Assembly (NCBI RefSeq): GCF_018403225.1
Contig: NZ_BOSG01000001.1
Location: forward strand, 1 to 64,000
Direction of reading: 5' to 3'
DNA: 64,000 nt
DNA from: Paenibacillus sp. J23TS9
GTDB taxonomy: Bacteria > Bacillota > Bacilli > Paenibacillales > Paenibacillaceae
The notes below the pieces were generated by a model, which saw only the letters and a list, made by a program, of their open reading frames with translations, did not search any database and was not told the DNA's origin. The translations under genes were made by a program, and so were the position numbers. Of the stretch, positions 17,822 through 25,724 are shown piece by piece. Each line of letters opens with the position of its first letter. The stretch's first letter is position 1.

Positions 17822-18664
17822 TTACAGGCTGTCATAGATTTTACTGCGCTGCTGAAGCATAGTACCTTCCTTGCCTCTCAGGGCCATCTTGGCAAATAAG
17901 ATGCCGAAATTCGAAGCAAGAAGGCCCAGGATGGTACCTGCAATCATATCCGTTAGCCAGTGAATACCGAGATAGAAAATACTGAAAATAATAACAATTG
18001 CACTAATGGTTGTCATGATACCGAAACGGCGGTTTCCCGACCGCAGACCCAAAACCATCATGGTGACCGAAATAGAGGTGTGCAGACTTGGAAAACAGTT
18101 ATCCAAACCGGATAAAGGCCTGTACTCCCGCTCAAAGTTCGGAAAGACATCCAGCATCAGGAACGAGACTCCAGACGGTGGATATGACCAAACCTCGTTG
18201 ACAGGAAAGAAAAGATAGAAAGGTATGGCAACCGCATAGTTCATAATAATGGAGAAGCAGGTTGCTAATACAAACACTTTATTTTGATCGGAAACATAAA
18301 CACCAACTGAGGCGATCAGCAATGACTGAAACACGATCACATAGAAGAAAACAGAGACTGGTGTAATATAGCTGCTGTGGAAAAAATCCTGTAAATTCTT
18401 TACAAAATGTCCCTCCAGGCTAAATACCCAGGGCGTAAAGTCTTTATGATAATTCAAGCTATTCTCTATTTGCAGTTCATATTTGTTAACTAGGAGAATA
18501 CATACCATAATGCAAAACAACAGCAGAAACTTTCGTGAAGTCAGCAGTTCCTTAATAAACAGGTAAGCTGCTGTAAACGGATTGCGGAGCGTACCCAACC
18601 AAATCAACAAGACTACTGTAATTGCTGATGCGATGGATATTCCCTGCATAGATTGGTATAGCAA
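17822..18664 (-). CDS. PAP2-superfamily membrane phosphatase
   Basis: 280 residues with about six membrane segments. It carries the PAP2 motifs CFPSLHTS (C2) and YLGIHWLTDMIAG (C3 with the nucleophile-assisting His and Asp); the layout resembles the inositolphosphorylceramide-synthase-like branch. Such enzymes act on lipid phosphates or phosphotransfer at the membrane. Start TTG: AGGAGG lies 10 bases upstream, while the first in-frame ATG is too far from it. It is inserted between yajC and the usual TIGR04086 gene. Substrate unknown. Confidence 0.82.
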   Translation of the reverse strand: MLYQSMQGISIASAITVVLLIWLGTLRNPFTAAYLFIKELLTSRKFLLLFCIMVCILLVNKYELQIENSLNYHKDFTPWVFSLEGHFVKNLQDFFHSSYITPVSVFFYVIVFQSLLIASVGVYVSDQNKVFVLATCFSIIMNYAVAIPFYLFFPVNEVWSYPPSGVSFLMLDVFPNFEREYRPLSGLDNCFPSLHTSISVTMMVLGLRSGNRRFGIMTTISAIVIIFSIFYLGIHWLTDMIAGTILGLLASNFGILFAKMALRGKEGTMLQQRSKIYDSL

Positions 18665-18731
18665 AGCAGAAAAAGCCTCCTCTTGTAAGAATCACGTGAA
18701 ATCAGTTTACCACATTTCAAGAGAAGAGACT

Positions 18732-19127
18732 CTATAAATTATTTCTAATATTCACTCCGAACATGCCGCCGATGGCTGAGGATGCGAATACCGTTCCTAG
18801 GAGCAGCAAATCCCCCATGCGCAGAGAGGTATCGAGTGCGAGGAAGCCGATAACCATGATCAGAACGCCGTACATAACCCCTGTAAGACCTCCGTGGTAC
18901 CACCCCTTTTTCCCTGAACGTTTTCCCGCAACCAGTCCGCCTATAGCTGCTGCAACAGCATGAACGAGGTAAATATAGCGGGAGAGGCTTTGTTCCTTCA
19001 TTCCGCTGGACCACAGCAAAAGTGAGAGTAGCAGCGCACCAAGCATCATCCAGAAGAAAGAATAATACAGTCCTGACAGGATAGGATTTGCGATCCGAAA
19101 AGAAAGTACACGCCGGATCATGTGCAT
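18732..19127 (-). CDS. TIGR04086 family membrane protein (YrzE-like)
   Basis: 131 residues with four predicted membrane helices (for example SGLYYSFFWMMLGALLLSLL and VMYGVLIMVIGFLAL). The sequence fits the TIGR04086 family found next to yajC in Bacillales. AAGGGGG precedes the ATG by 8 bases. No function is known. Transcribed away from the core operons, like the PAP2 gene beside it. Confidence 0.8.
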   Translation of the reverse strand: MHMIRRVLSFRIANPILSGLYYSFFWMMLGALLLSLLLWSSGMKEQSLSRYIYLVHAVAAAIGGLVAGKRSGKKGWYHGGLTGVMYGVLIMVIGFLALDTSLRMGDLLLLGTVFASSAIGGMFGVNIRNNL

Positions 19128-19303
19128 AACAAGAACCCCCTTAATATTCCATAAGTTATTGTAAATCTATGTCCAAGCTTTCTTGGGTAGTACAAGTTTT
19201 CCAATAATTAATCGATGCGGAAGTGCATGGGGAAACTGGAGAAAGGTCAGAATAACAGCACAAAGCTTTCCGTGAATAAAGCGTAACAAGGAGTGTATGG
19301 CAT

Positions 19304-20134
19304 ATGGCAGCTCATATCCTGATCCCCGTTTTTCGTACGGTACTCATGTATTTCGTCATCTTTTTAACCTTGAGAATTATGGGAAAGCGTGAAATCGGAA
19401 AGTTATCCATCTTTGATCTCGTTATCTCCATTATGATTGCTGAAATTGGTGTTTTTGTGCTGGAAGACATCAAGCGTCCAATCTATGATGGCTTATTTCC
19501 CATGGCTACTCTGGTCATCATTCAAATTTCGATTGCGTTTATCAGCTTAAAAAGCAGAAAAGCACGTCTGCTGTTTGAAGGCAAACCAAGCATTTTGGTC
19601 TCCGGGGGTAAGCTGCACAGGTCTGAGATGAAAAAGCAGCGTTATAATCTGGATGATCTGCTGCTGCAATTGCGCGGGCAAAATATTGAAAATATTGCGG
19701 ATGTGGAATTTGCAATCCTGGAGAACTCCGGACAGTTAACGGTTATTCCAAAGACTCAATCCGTATCTGAACGACAAACCTCCCCCTCACAACAAGAGTC
19801 TGTAAGCCGGTTCGGACTAAAAACAAAGGGGATTATCAAGACTTCAGGGAGTCAGGGCCAAGGGCAAGAAAGCTCTGCCGGGTCAACCTGGTCAGCAGGA
19901 ACAAGAACCAAATCCAATAAAAAAATTCTTGTTCCTGCAGGGAAATTCAGCTATGGGGTACTCCCTGTTCCGCTGATTATGGATGGTAAGGTACAGGATG
20001 ACAATCTGCAAAGGCTGAAAAAAAATCGGTTTTGGTTGAAAAATCAGATTCAGGAGCAGGGAGTTAAGGAATTCAAGGATGTTTTTTTATGCTCTGTAGA
20101 TCATAAAGGAAAGGTGTATGTAGACCGGAAATAG
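19304..20134 (+). CDS. DUF421 membrane protein (YrbG/YetF type)
   Basis: 276 residues. Three N-terminal membrane helices (FRTVLMYFVIFLTLRIMGKR, FDLVISIMIAEI) precede the cytosolic DUF421 fold (LDDLLLQLRGQNIENIADVE). About 55 extra residues rich in Ser, Gly and Gln (about 146-203) split the conserved part from a C-terminal YGVLPVPLIMDGKVQDDNL segment. The family relates to membrane proteins needed for germinant receptor function or stress, with no settled activity. The gene ends 4 bp from the end of the convergent spoVB, without a terminator between. Confidence 0.85.
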   Translation: MAAHILIPVFRTVLMYFVIFLTLRIMGKREIGKLSIFDLVISIMIAEIGVFVLEDIKRPIYDGLFPMATLVIIQISIAFISLKSRKARLLFEGKPSILVSGGKLHRSEMKKQRYNLDDLLLQLRGQNIENIADVEFAILENSGQLTVIPKTQSVSERQTSPSQQESVSRFGLKTKGIIKTSGSQGQGQESSAGSTWSAGTRTKSNKKILVPAGKFSYGVLPVPLIMDGKVQDDNLQRLKKNRFWLKNQIQEQGVKEFKDVFLCSVDHKGKVYVDRK

Positions 20135-20138
20135 TGAA

Positions 20139-21734
20139 TCATGCGGCCGGGTTTTTAGGTTCGGCTGAACCAAACCATTTGCCGATGACGGGCATTCTCT
20201 TCATATCTCGTGACGATACAAGCTTTGAGTAGAAAACGGTAATTAGAAAAGCCGCTACCCCAATGAGTAGAGCAGCAAAAAACTGCACCCAGCTTATATG
20301 ATCAAAAGGAAGATAACGGAAAGCATACATTGTGACAGCGGCCATTATTACCATAGCGCATCCAAGCTTAAGCATATCCAGCAGCTTGAAACGGTAAGCG
20401 AGCAGACGGCTAACGCTATGCCCGTGAAGGAACGTGACGATGATGCTGTTGATGATAATTGCAATGATTGCCCCGTATATACCGTATTCCGGCTGCGAGG
20501 ACAGATACCAGATCAGGAAAAGCTTGATAAGGGCACCAATCAGCGTGTTAAACAGGGCTCTTCCGGGACGGTCCAATGCCTGAAGCGTTGCCTGGAGCGG
20601 AGCCTGTACATATAAAAAGAGTGCGAATGGAGCCAGCATGCGCAGCATTCCCGAGATTTCTGTATTATTGTACAGCAGCTGGCACAGCGGCTCGGCAAGG
20701 ACATACATAATTACGGAGAAAGGGGCACCTGTTACGAGAGCGAGCCGGATGGTTTGATTCAGTCTTTTGTGAATCGTGAGCCGGTCTTTGCGTGCCGCCG
20801 CCTCGGATAAAGAAGGAACCAGGGATACGGCAAGCGATGATGTAAGCGCACCTGGGAGGAGCAGTACTGGAATGATCATCCCCTGCAGAGCGCCGTACTG
20901 GGCGGTAGCTACGGAAGTTACGATTCCGGCAATTGCAAGGCTTTGAGCGGTAATGATGGATTCAAACAGATAAGAGAAAGATCCCACGAGCTTGCCCGCT
21001 GTTACCGGAACGGTTATACCCATCAGTCTGGAGAGCAATCCCCGGCTTGCAGCGATGTGTCGTGAAGGCTTTTCCACTGGGGAACGGCGCTGGTCTGTTC
21101 TGAACTGCCATAGGAGTGCGATCAGTCCGAAGAACTCACCTACCATAACGCCAAGCATGGCACCCGCCGCAGCGAAAGCGATTCCTTTGGGAAGCAGCAG
21201 GTACGAAAACCATAATGTGAATACGATTCTGGCCAATGTCTCAATGATGGAAGAAGACGCGGACGGGATCATATTTTGCTTTCCTTGAAAATAGCCTCTG
21301 TAAACGGAGGATACAGCTACAATGACAAGCATCGGGCTCATGCTGACAAAGGTATAGTACACTCTAGAATCTGTCAGGATGTTACGGGTGACCCACGGAG
21401 CAAGCCAGAGGGAGACAGCCATGAGCAGGAATCCCAAACCGACCGTCAGCATGAGGCTGACACGGAGGACAAATCCTGAATTATGCGGCTTATTCTCGGT
21501 TTCGGCTTCCGACACCAGCTTGGCTACCGCAAGCGGAATTCCTCCGGTAATCAGTGTAACCAGCACAATAAAAAAGGGATAACCCAACTGGTAAATTCCT
21601 ACACCCTCGGCTCCGATAATCCGCGGCAGGGCTATTCGGGGAATAAAACCCAATATCCGGTTGATCACTCCGGCTGCCAGCAGTATCATCGTCCCCTGGA
21701 TAAACGTCTGTTTTTTCGGTGTTAGCTTGTTCAA
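20139..21734 (-). CDS. spoVB: Stage V sporulation protein B, MOP-family flippase
   Basis: 531 residues from a TTG start with AGGGAG 7-8 bases upstream, which removes about 60 residues of an artefactual extension. It has 14 membrane segments of the MATE/MOP exporter superfamily, beginning ILLAAGVINRILGFIPRIAL and PRIIGAEGVGIYQL. SpoVB is needed for spore cortex synthesis and is thought to flip lipid-linked precursors. Its place before comN-like, secD and secF matches Bacillus order. Confidence 0.9.
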   Translation of the reverse strand: MNKLTPKKQTFIQGTMILLAAGVINRILGFIPRIALPRIIGAEGVGIYQLGYPFFIVLVTLITGGIPLAVAKLVSEAETENKPHNSGFVLRVSLMLTVGLGFLLMAVSLWLAPWVTRNILTDSRVYYTFVSMSPMLVIVAVSSVYRGYFQGKQNMIPSASSSIIETLARIVFTLWFSYLLLPKGIAFAAAGAMLGVMVGEFFGLIALLWQFRTDQRRSPVEKPSRHIAASRGLLSRLMGITVPVTAGKLVGSFSYLFESIITAQSLAIAGIVTSVATAQYGALQGMIIPVLLLPGALTSSLAVSLVPSLSEAAARKDRLTIHKRLNQTIRLALVTGAPFSVIMYVLAEPLCQLLYNNTEISGMLRMLAPFALFLYVQAPLQATLQALDRPGRALFNTLIGALIKLFLIWYLSSQPEYGIYGAIIAIIINSIIVTFLHGHSVSRLLAYRFKLLDMLKLGCAMVIMAAVTMYAFRYLPFDHISWVQFFAALLIGVAAFLITVFYSKLVSSRDMKRMPVIGKWFGSAEPKNPAA

Positions 21735-21949
21735 ATGTCCACTCCCTCTTCCGAGTCGAAGCTCTGATGCGGCATATACTGTGACAGACCTTTTGTATAT
21801 ATGGATATGCTCTACTCGTCCATTCATACCACGTCTTTTACGCAAGAACATTTGAGTAAAAGAAGGAATGAAGACTTCATAGGTCGAATGTAAAACAAAA
21901 GCTTCATTTGGCAATAGACATCAAGGAAGGCAGAGAGGAGGCTACACAA

Positions 21950-22207
21950 GTGAGCCCGGAGAATATGAGCGAAAGCGAGATGGAGGCTACCATTGAGGCT
22001 TTATGCCGCAGTAAGGCGGAGGAATTCAGACTCGTAGGATATGAATATGTCACGAGCAAAGATGTTTGGAAATGCATCAGCAGCAAATACGAGAAGGAAG
22101 GGATTCCTCCCCTCTACAAGCTGGTAAACGATATTCTCTCTCTAAAGGTGTTGACGTTTATGAATTTCATGACAATATCCGCATATAAGGGTTCCTCTTT
22201 CGATTAA
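21950..22207 (+). CDS. ComN-like post-transcriptional regulator (PF13797 type)
   Basis: 85 residues from a GTG start 10 bases after GAGGAGG; an upstream in-frame TTG lacks a binding site. The core EAMEATIEALCRSKAEEF-type region and YVTSKDVWKCISSKY match the family of B. subtilis ComN (YrzD), which acts on comE mRNA. It is divergent from spoVB. Small, so the call rests on motif and synteny. Confidence 0.75.
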   Translation: MSPENMSESEMEATIEALCRSKAEEFRLVGYEYVTSKDVWKCISSKYEKEGIPPLYKLVNDILSLKVLTFMNFMTISAYKGSSFD

Positions 22208-22283
22208 GGGAGGGGGCCCTTTTCTGGTCAGTCTATGGAGGGGAAAAGATATCGTAAAAGTAGAAGCGACAAATATTGATAAA

Positions 22284-22312
22284 TTGACTGCATTTTGACG
22301 CATAGCTATAAT
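22284..22312 (+). promoter_or_regulatory. Sigma-A promoter for secDF
   Basis: TTGACT (22284-22289) and TATAAT (22307-22312) with a 17-bp spacer, about 37 bp before the secD start. Confidence 0.82.
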
Positions 22313-22348
22313 AGGAATATTGAGAACGAAAGGGGAACTAGGAACGGC

Positions 22349-23629
22349 ATGAAAAGAATTGCTACTTTCATTATCGTCGTGCTCGTTGCAGTGGGTATTA
22401 TGGCCTGGTCAAGCCCGGCATTGCTCGACAGTGTCCGGTTAGGCCTTGATCTTAAAGGGGGCTTCGAGATTTTATATGAAGCTACACCACTGGAACAGGG
22501 ACAAAAGGTTACGAAGCAGTCCCTCACGCGTACGGCAGAAAGCCTGGAAAAACGGGCGAATTTGCTGGGTACCAGCGAACCTGAGGTGACGACTGAAGGC
22601 ACAAACCGGATCCGACTTAAAATCGCGGGTGTGACCAACGAAGCCGAAGTCAGAAAGAAAATGAAGGAACCTGCGGCGCTCACTTTCCGAAGTGCGGATG
22701 GCTGTAAGGCACCTGCGGCTGATGCGGCTAATGTCGCTGATAAAGATAAATATTGTAAGGTGGAGCTCGTCGGCAGCGATTTTGTCGAGAACGGAGCTTC
22801 TGTAGGCTATAGCAGCCTGAATGAGCCTCTAATCGATATTAAGGTTAAAGATAAAAAGAAATTTGCAGATGTAACGAAGCGTTTGCTTGGCAAACAGCTC
22901 GCTATCTTCCTGGATGAAACGATGCTTTCCGATCCAACCGTTCGAGCGGAGCTGACGGATGGTAAAGCGCAGATTTCAGGTAACTATACCTTGGATGAAG
23001 CAAAAAAAATCAGTGATACGATCAATCTAGGCGCCTTGCCACTGAAATTGACAGAGAAATACTCTCAAAGCGTAGGCGCAACACTGGGTAAACAATCGCT
23101 GGACAAGACCATTCAAGCCGGTATTATTGGATCCATTGTTATTTTGATCTTTATGATCGCGATGTACCGTTTACCTGGCGTGATTGCAAGCTTTGGTCTG
23201 ATTGTGCATACCTGGCTGCTCATTCTGGTATTCGTGTGGGCGGACTTTACACTCACGCTTCCGGGTATAGCTGCGTTTATTCTCGGTATCGGTATGGCTG
23301 TCGATGCGAACATTATTACCAATGAACGGATTCGTGAAGAGATTCGTAACGGCAGAAGCGTAATGTCTTCCGTTAAAGCGGGTAACAAATCTTCCTTGCG
23401 TACGATTCTGGATTCGAATATCACAACGATTATCGTCGGTGCGGTTATGTTCGCTTTTGGTACAGGCGCTGTCAAAGGCTTCGCGCTCGTGCTGATTGTC
23501 GAAATCGTGCTGAGTATCCTGACCAACGTGTATTTCACCCACTACCTGCTTAGCCTGCTGGTCAAGGCTGGGCTGCTTAAAAAACCGAAGCAGTTCGGGG
23601 TAAAGGAGAGTGAAATCAATGCACTTTAA
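22349..23629 (+). CDS. secD: Protein translocase subunit SecD
   Basis: 426 residues starting MKRIATFIIV. One N-terminal helix, an extracytoplasmic domain beginning at the conserved RLGLDLKGGFEILYEA, and five more helices with GIGMAVDANIITNERIREE in the channel region. SecD with SecF uses the proton gradient to pull proteins across after SecYEG. Here secD and secF are separate genes with an 11-bp overlap; in B. subtilis they are fused. Confidence 0.95.
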   Translation: MKRIATFIIVVLVAVGIMAWSSPALLDSVRLGLDLKGGFEILYEATPLEQGQKVTKQSLTRTAESLEKRANLLGTSEPEVTTEGTNRIRLKIAGVTNEAEVRKKMKEPAALTFRSADGCKAPAADAANVADKDKYCKVELVGSDFVENGASVGYSSLNEPLIDIKVKDKKKFADVTKRLLGKQLAIFLDETMLSDPTVRAELTDGKAQISGNYTLDEAKKISDTINLGALPLKLTEKYSQSVGATLGKQSLDKTIQAGIIGSIVILIFMIAMYRLPGVIASFGLIVHTWLLILVFVWADFTLTLPGIAAFILGIGMAVDANIITNERIREEIRNGRSVMSSVKAGNKSSLRTILDSNITTIIVGAVMFAFGTGAVKGFALVLIVEIVLSILTNVYFTHYLLSLLVKAGLLKKPKQFGVKESEINAL

Positions 23630-24524
23630 AAAAGAATTTGACTTCGTGAAGCTTAGCAAATCTGCGTTCATATTCTCAATCGTGCTCACGATTGCAGGTA
23701 TTATCGCCCTTGCCGCCTTCGGTTTGAACTACAGCGTTGATTTCCGTGCAGGTTCGAACGTGGACGTGAAGCTTTCCAAAAATGTGACGAAAGCTGAAGT
23801 TCAGCCACTGCTCGACAACATTGGGATCGGCAAGGATGCAACGGTTTCTCCTGGCGACAACCGCGTGAACATCCGTTTCACGAAAGAGTTGTCCGAAGAT
23901 CAGGACGAACAGCTCAAAACCGCTATTCATAAGCTGGACGCTACAGCATCTTTCGAAATCAATACAGTAGATCCGGAAATGGCGAAGGAGCTTGGACGAA
24001 ATGCCATTTACTCCGTGCTCATATCCTGTATCGGGATTATCATATATGTAAGTATCCGTTTTGAATGGAGATTTGCGCTGGCAGCGATCATCGCGCTGCT
24101 GCATGATGCGTTTATGGTTGTCGCCATATTCTCCATCTTCCGTCTGGAGGTCAGCTTAACCTTCATCGTCGCGGTGCTGACCATCATCGGCTACTCGATT
24201 AATGATACAATCGTTATTTTTGACCGTATTCGGGAAAACTTGCGATTTGGCAAGACGAAGACTCGCGAGGATCTGGCGAAACTGCTGAACCACAGTGTGA
24301 ATCAAATGCTGATGCGTTCCTTGTACACGGCGTTCACGGTATTTATTGCCGCGTTCTTCCTGTTCCTCTTCGGCGGAGAATCGATCAAAATGTTCTCGCT
24401 GGCCATGGTTATCGGTCTGATCTTCGGGGCATATTCTTCAATCTTTATTGCAAGTCCGCTTTGGCTGTTCTTTAAGTACAAGCAAAAACCAAACGGGAAA
24501 GCGGTCAAGCCTTCCAAAGCGTAA
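23619..24524 (+). CDS. secF: Protein translocase subunit SecF
   Basis: 301 residues starting MHFKKEFDFV. AAAGGAGA lies 9-10 bases before this ATG; the GTG three codons earlier is too close to it. Six helices with GLNYSVDFRAGSNVDVK, GYSINDTIVIFDRIREN and the membrane motif FLFLFGGESIK. Partner of SecD, overlapping its end. Confidence 0.95.
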   Translation: MHFKKEFDFVKLSKSAFIFSIVLTIAGIIALAAFGLNYSVDFRAGSNVDVKLSKNVTKAEVQPLLDNIGIGKDATVSPGDNRVNIRFTKELSEDQDEQLKTAIHKLDATASFEINTVDPEMAKELGRNAIYSVLISCIGIIIYVSIRFEWRFALAAIIALLHDAFMVVAIFSIFRLEVSLTFIVAVLTIIGYSINDTIVIFDRIRENLRFGKTKTREDLAKLLNHSVNQMLMRSLYTAFTVFIAAFFLFLFGGESIKMFSLAMVIGLIFGAYSSIFIASPLWLFFKYKQKPNGKAVKPSKA

Positions 24525-24541
24525 GGTAAAGCTGTACGGGT

Positions 24542-24571
24542 GAAAGCCGCGTCTAATGCGACGCGGCTTTC
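24542..24571 (+). terminator. Hairpin after secF
   Basis: GAAAGCCGCGTC and GACGCGGCTTTC form a perfect 12-bp stem with a TAATGC loop. There is no T-run, so it may be an mRNA 3' stabiliser or a weak terminator. A small open frame starts inside the loop (24556). Confidence 0.6.
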
Positions 24572-24591
24572 GATCTGATAATGAACCTTCC

Positions 24592-24720
24592 ATGGTTAAA
24601 CTCAATCAATGGCTCATTCATCTCGAAGAAAAGGATGCTGTCGATCTGGTAGCGTATATCACATCCATTTCAAAGAATAGAATCGGCAAATTGGGATTGC
24701 CGGAGAGGAGGCAAGCATGA
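24592..24720 (+). CDS. Possible small ORF overlapping the CDF-like gene
   Basis: 42 codons from ATG 24592 (in-frame ATG also at 24556) ending in TGA that overlaps the next gene's ATG (ATGA). The peptide begins MVKLNQWLIHLEEKDAVD and contains LVAYITSISKNRIGKLG. No clear ribosome binding site precedes it. The stop-start overlap and amphipathic composition make coupling plausible, but it may be chance. Confidence 0.35.
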   Translation: MVKLNQWLIHLEEKDAVDLVAYITSISKNRIGKLGLPERRQA

Positions 24721-25673
24721 GCGTTCAACGTTCACATTCTTCCGATACCGTTACTTGGACGGGAATGATCGGTGATTTGTCGCTCGCTGTTTTTAAGGGC
24801 GCAGTAGGATATTTCTCGGGTAGTAAGGCATTACTGGGCGATGCCTTGTATTCCGCCTCCGATGCTGTGTCTGCACTTAACCGACTCATTCCTCGCTTTT
24901 CGTCCCTGAAGGGGCGAGGTACTGGCAAACAGCAGAACCTGGCGCACCGGACGGAACCGGTGTTTGCCATTTTGTTTTCGGTGCTTGTGCTGATGGGAGG
25001 ACTGCAAATCGCGGTTGCCTCCATAAGAGAGATCGCATCGGGAAAAATCCATGTACCGGATAACTTTGCATTGATTGCTATCTTCGTGTCTTTGGCTGTA
25101 AAAGAAGCAATGTTCCAGTTTCAATACCGCTATTCGAAAAAGCAGGGGGACGGTCAGCATTCGGCTTACGCTGAAGAACACCGCTTCAGTCTGTATACAT
25201 CTTTAACCGTTTGTGTCGGAGTGTTTCTGTCTGTGGCAGGTGAAACCTTCGACTGGAAAGCTATGATGTATATGGATCCGGTCTCGGCCCTCATTGTGGC
25301 TGGTTTGGTGATTCGCAAAGGCTATCTGCTTATTATGAATTCCGTATATGGCTCTTTGGTCCAGGAAGCGGAGCAAGAGGATGCTATCAACTTTATCGAG
25401 ACGGTGCAGCGGGTACACGGGATTATTACCGTCGATGATTTGAAGGCAAGAGAGCAGGGACATTATATTACGGTTGATCTCAAAATCAGCGTGAATCCCC
25501 GGATTACCGTGCTTGAAGCGAATGAAATTGCCGATCGGGCAAAAAAACTGCTGATGCATCGTTTTGTGCATATCAGTGATGTTAATATTCAAGTCGTTCC
25601 TTATGATCCCGGTTATCCGTATAAATCCAATCATCAGCTTACGGATAATGACATGCCGACGCTGCTTCAGTAG
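24717..25673 (+). CDS. Cation diffusion facilitator family protein with altered metal site
   Basis: 318 residues after GAGAGGAGG. Five to six membrane helices and a C-terminal ferredoxin-like domain (about 215-300) match CDF divalent-metal exporters. Helix 2 reads LLGDALYSASDAVSA where the family usually has an A/GDALHSxSD motif, so the His is Tyr. Helix 5 reads AEEHRFSLYTSL where HHRSD is common, so the Asp is Ser. Transport of zinc or manganese may be changed or lost, or the protein may move another cation. It lies between secF and recJ. Confidence 0.78.
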   Translation: MSVQRSHSSDTVTWTGMIGDLSLAVFKGAVGYFSGSKALLGDALYSASDAVSALNRLIPRFSSLKGRGTGKQQNLAHRTEPVFAILFSVLVLMGGLQIAVASIREIASGKIHVPDNFALIAIFVSLAVKEAMFQFQYRYSKKQGDGQHSAYAEEHRFSLYTSLTVCVGVFLSVAGETFDWKAMMYMDPVSALIVAGLVIRKGYLLIMNSVYGSLVQEAEQEDAINFIETVQRVHGIITVDDLKAREQGHYITVDLKISVNPRITVLEANEIADRAKKLLMHRFVHISDVNIQVVPYDPGYPYKSNHQLTDNDMPTLLQ

Positions 25674-25724
25674 ACATCCATGGGATATAACTCATGACTG
25701 GCAGGGAAAGAAAGGTGAAGACGA

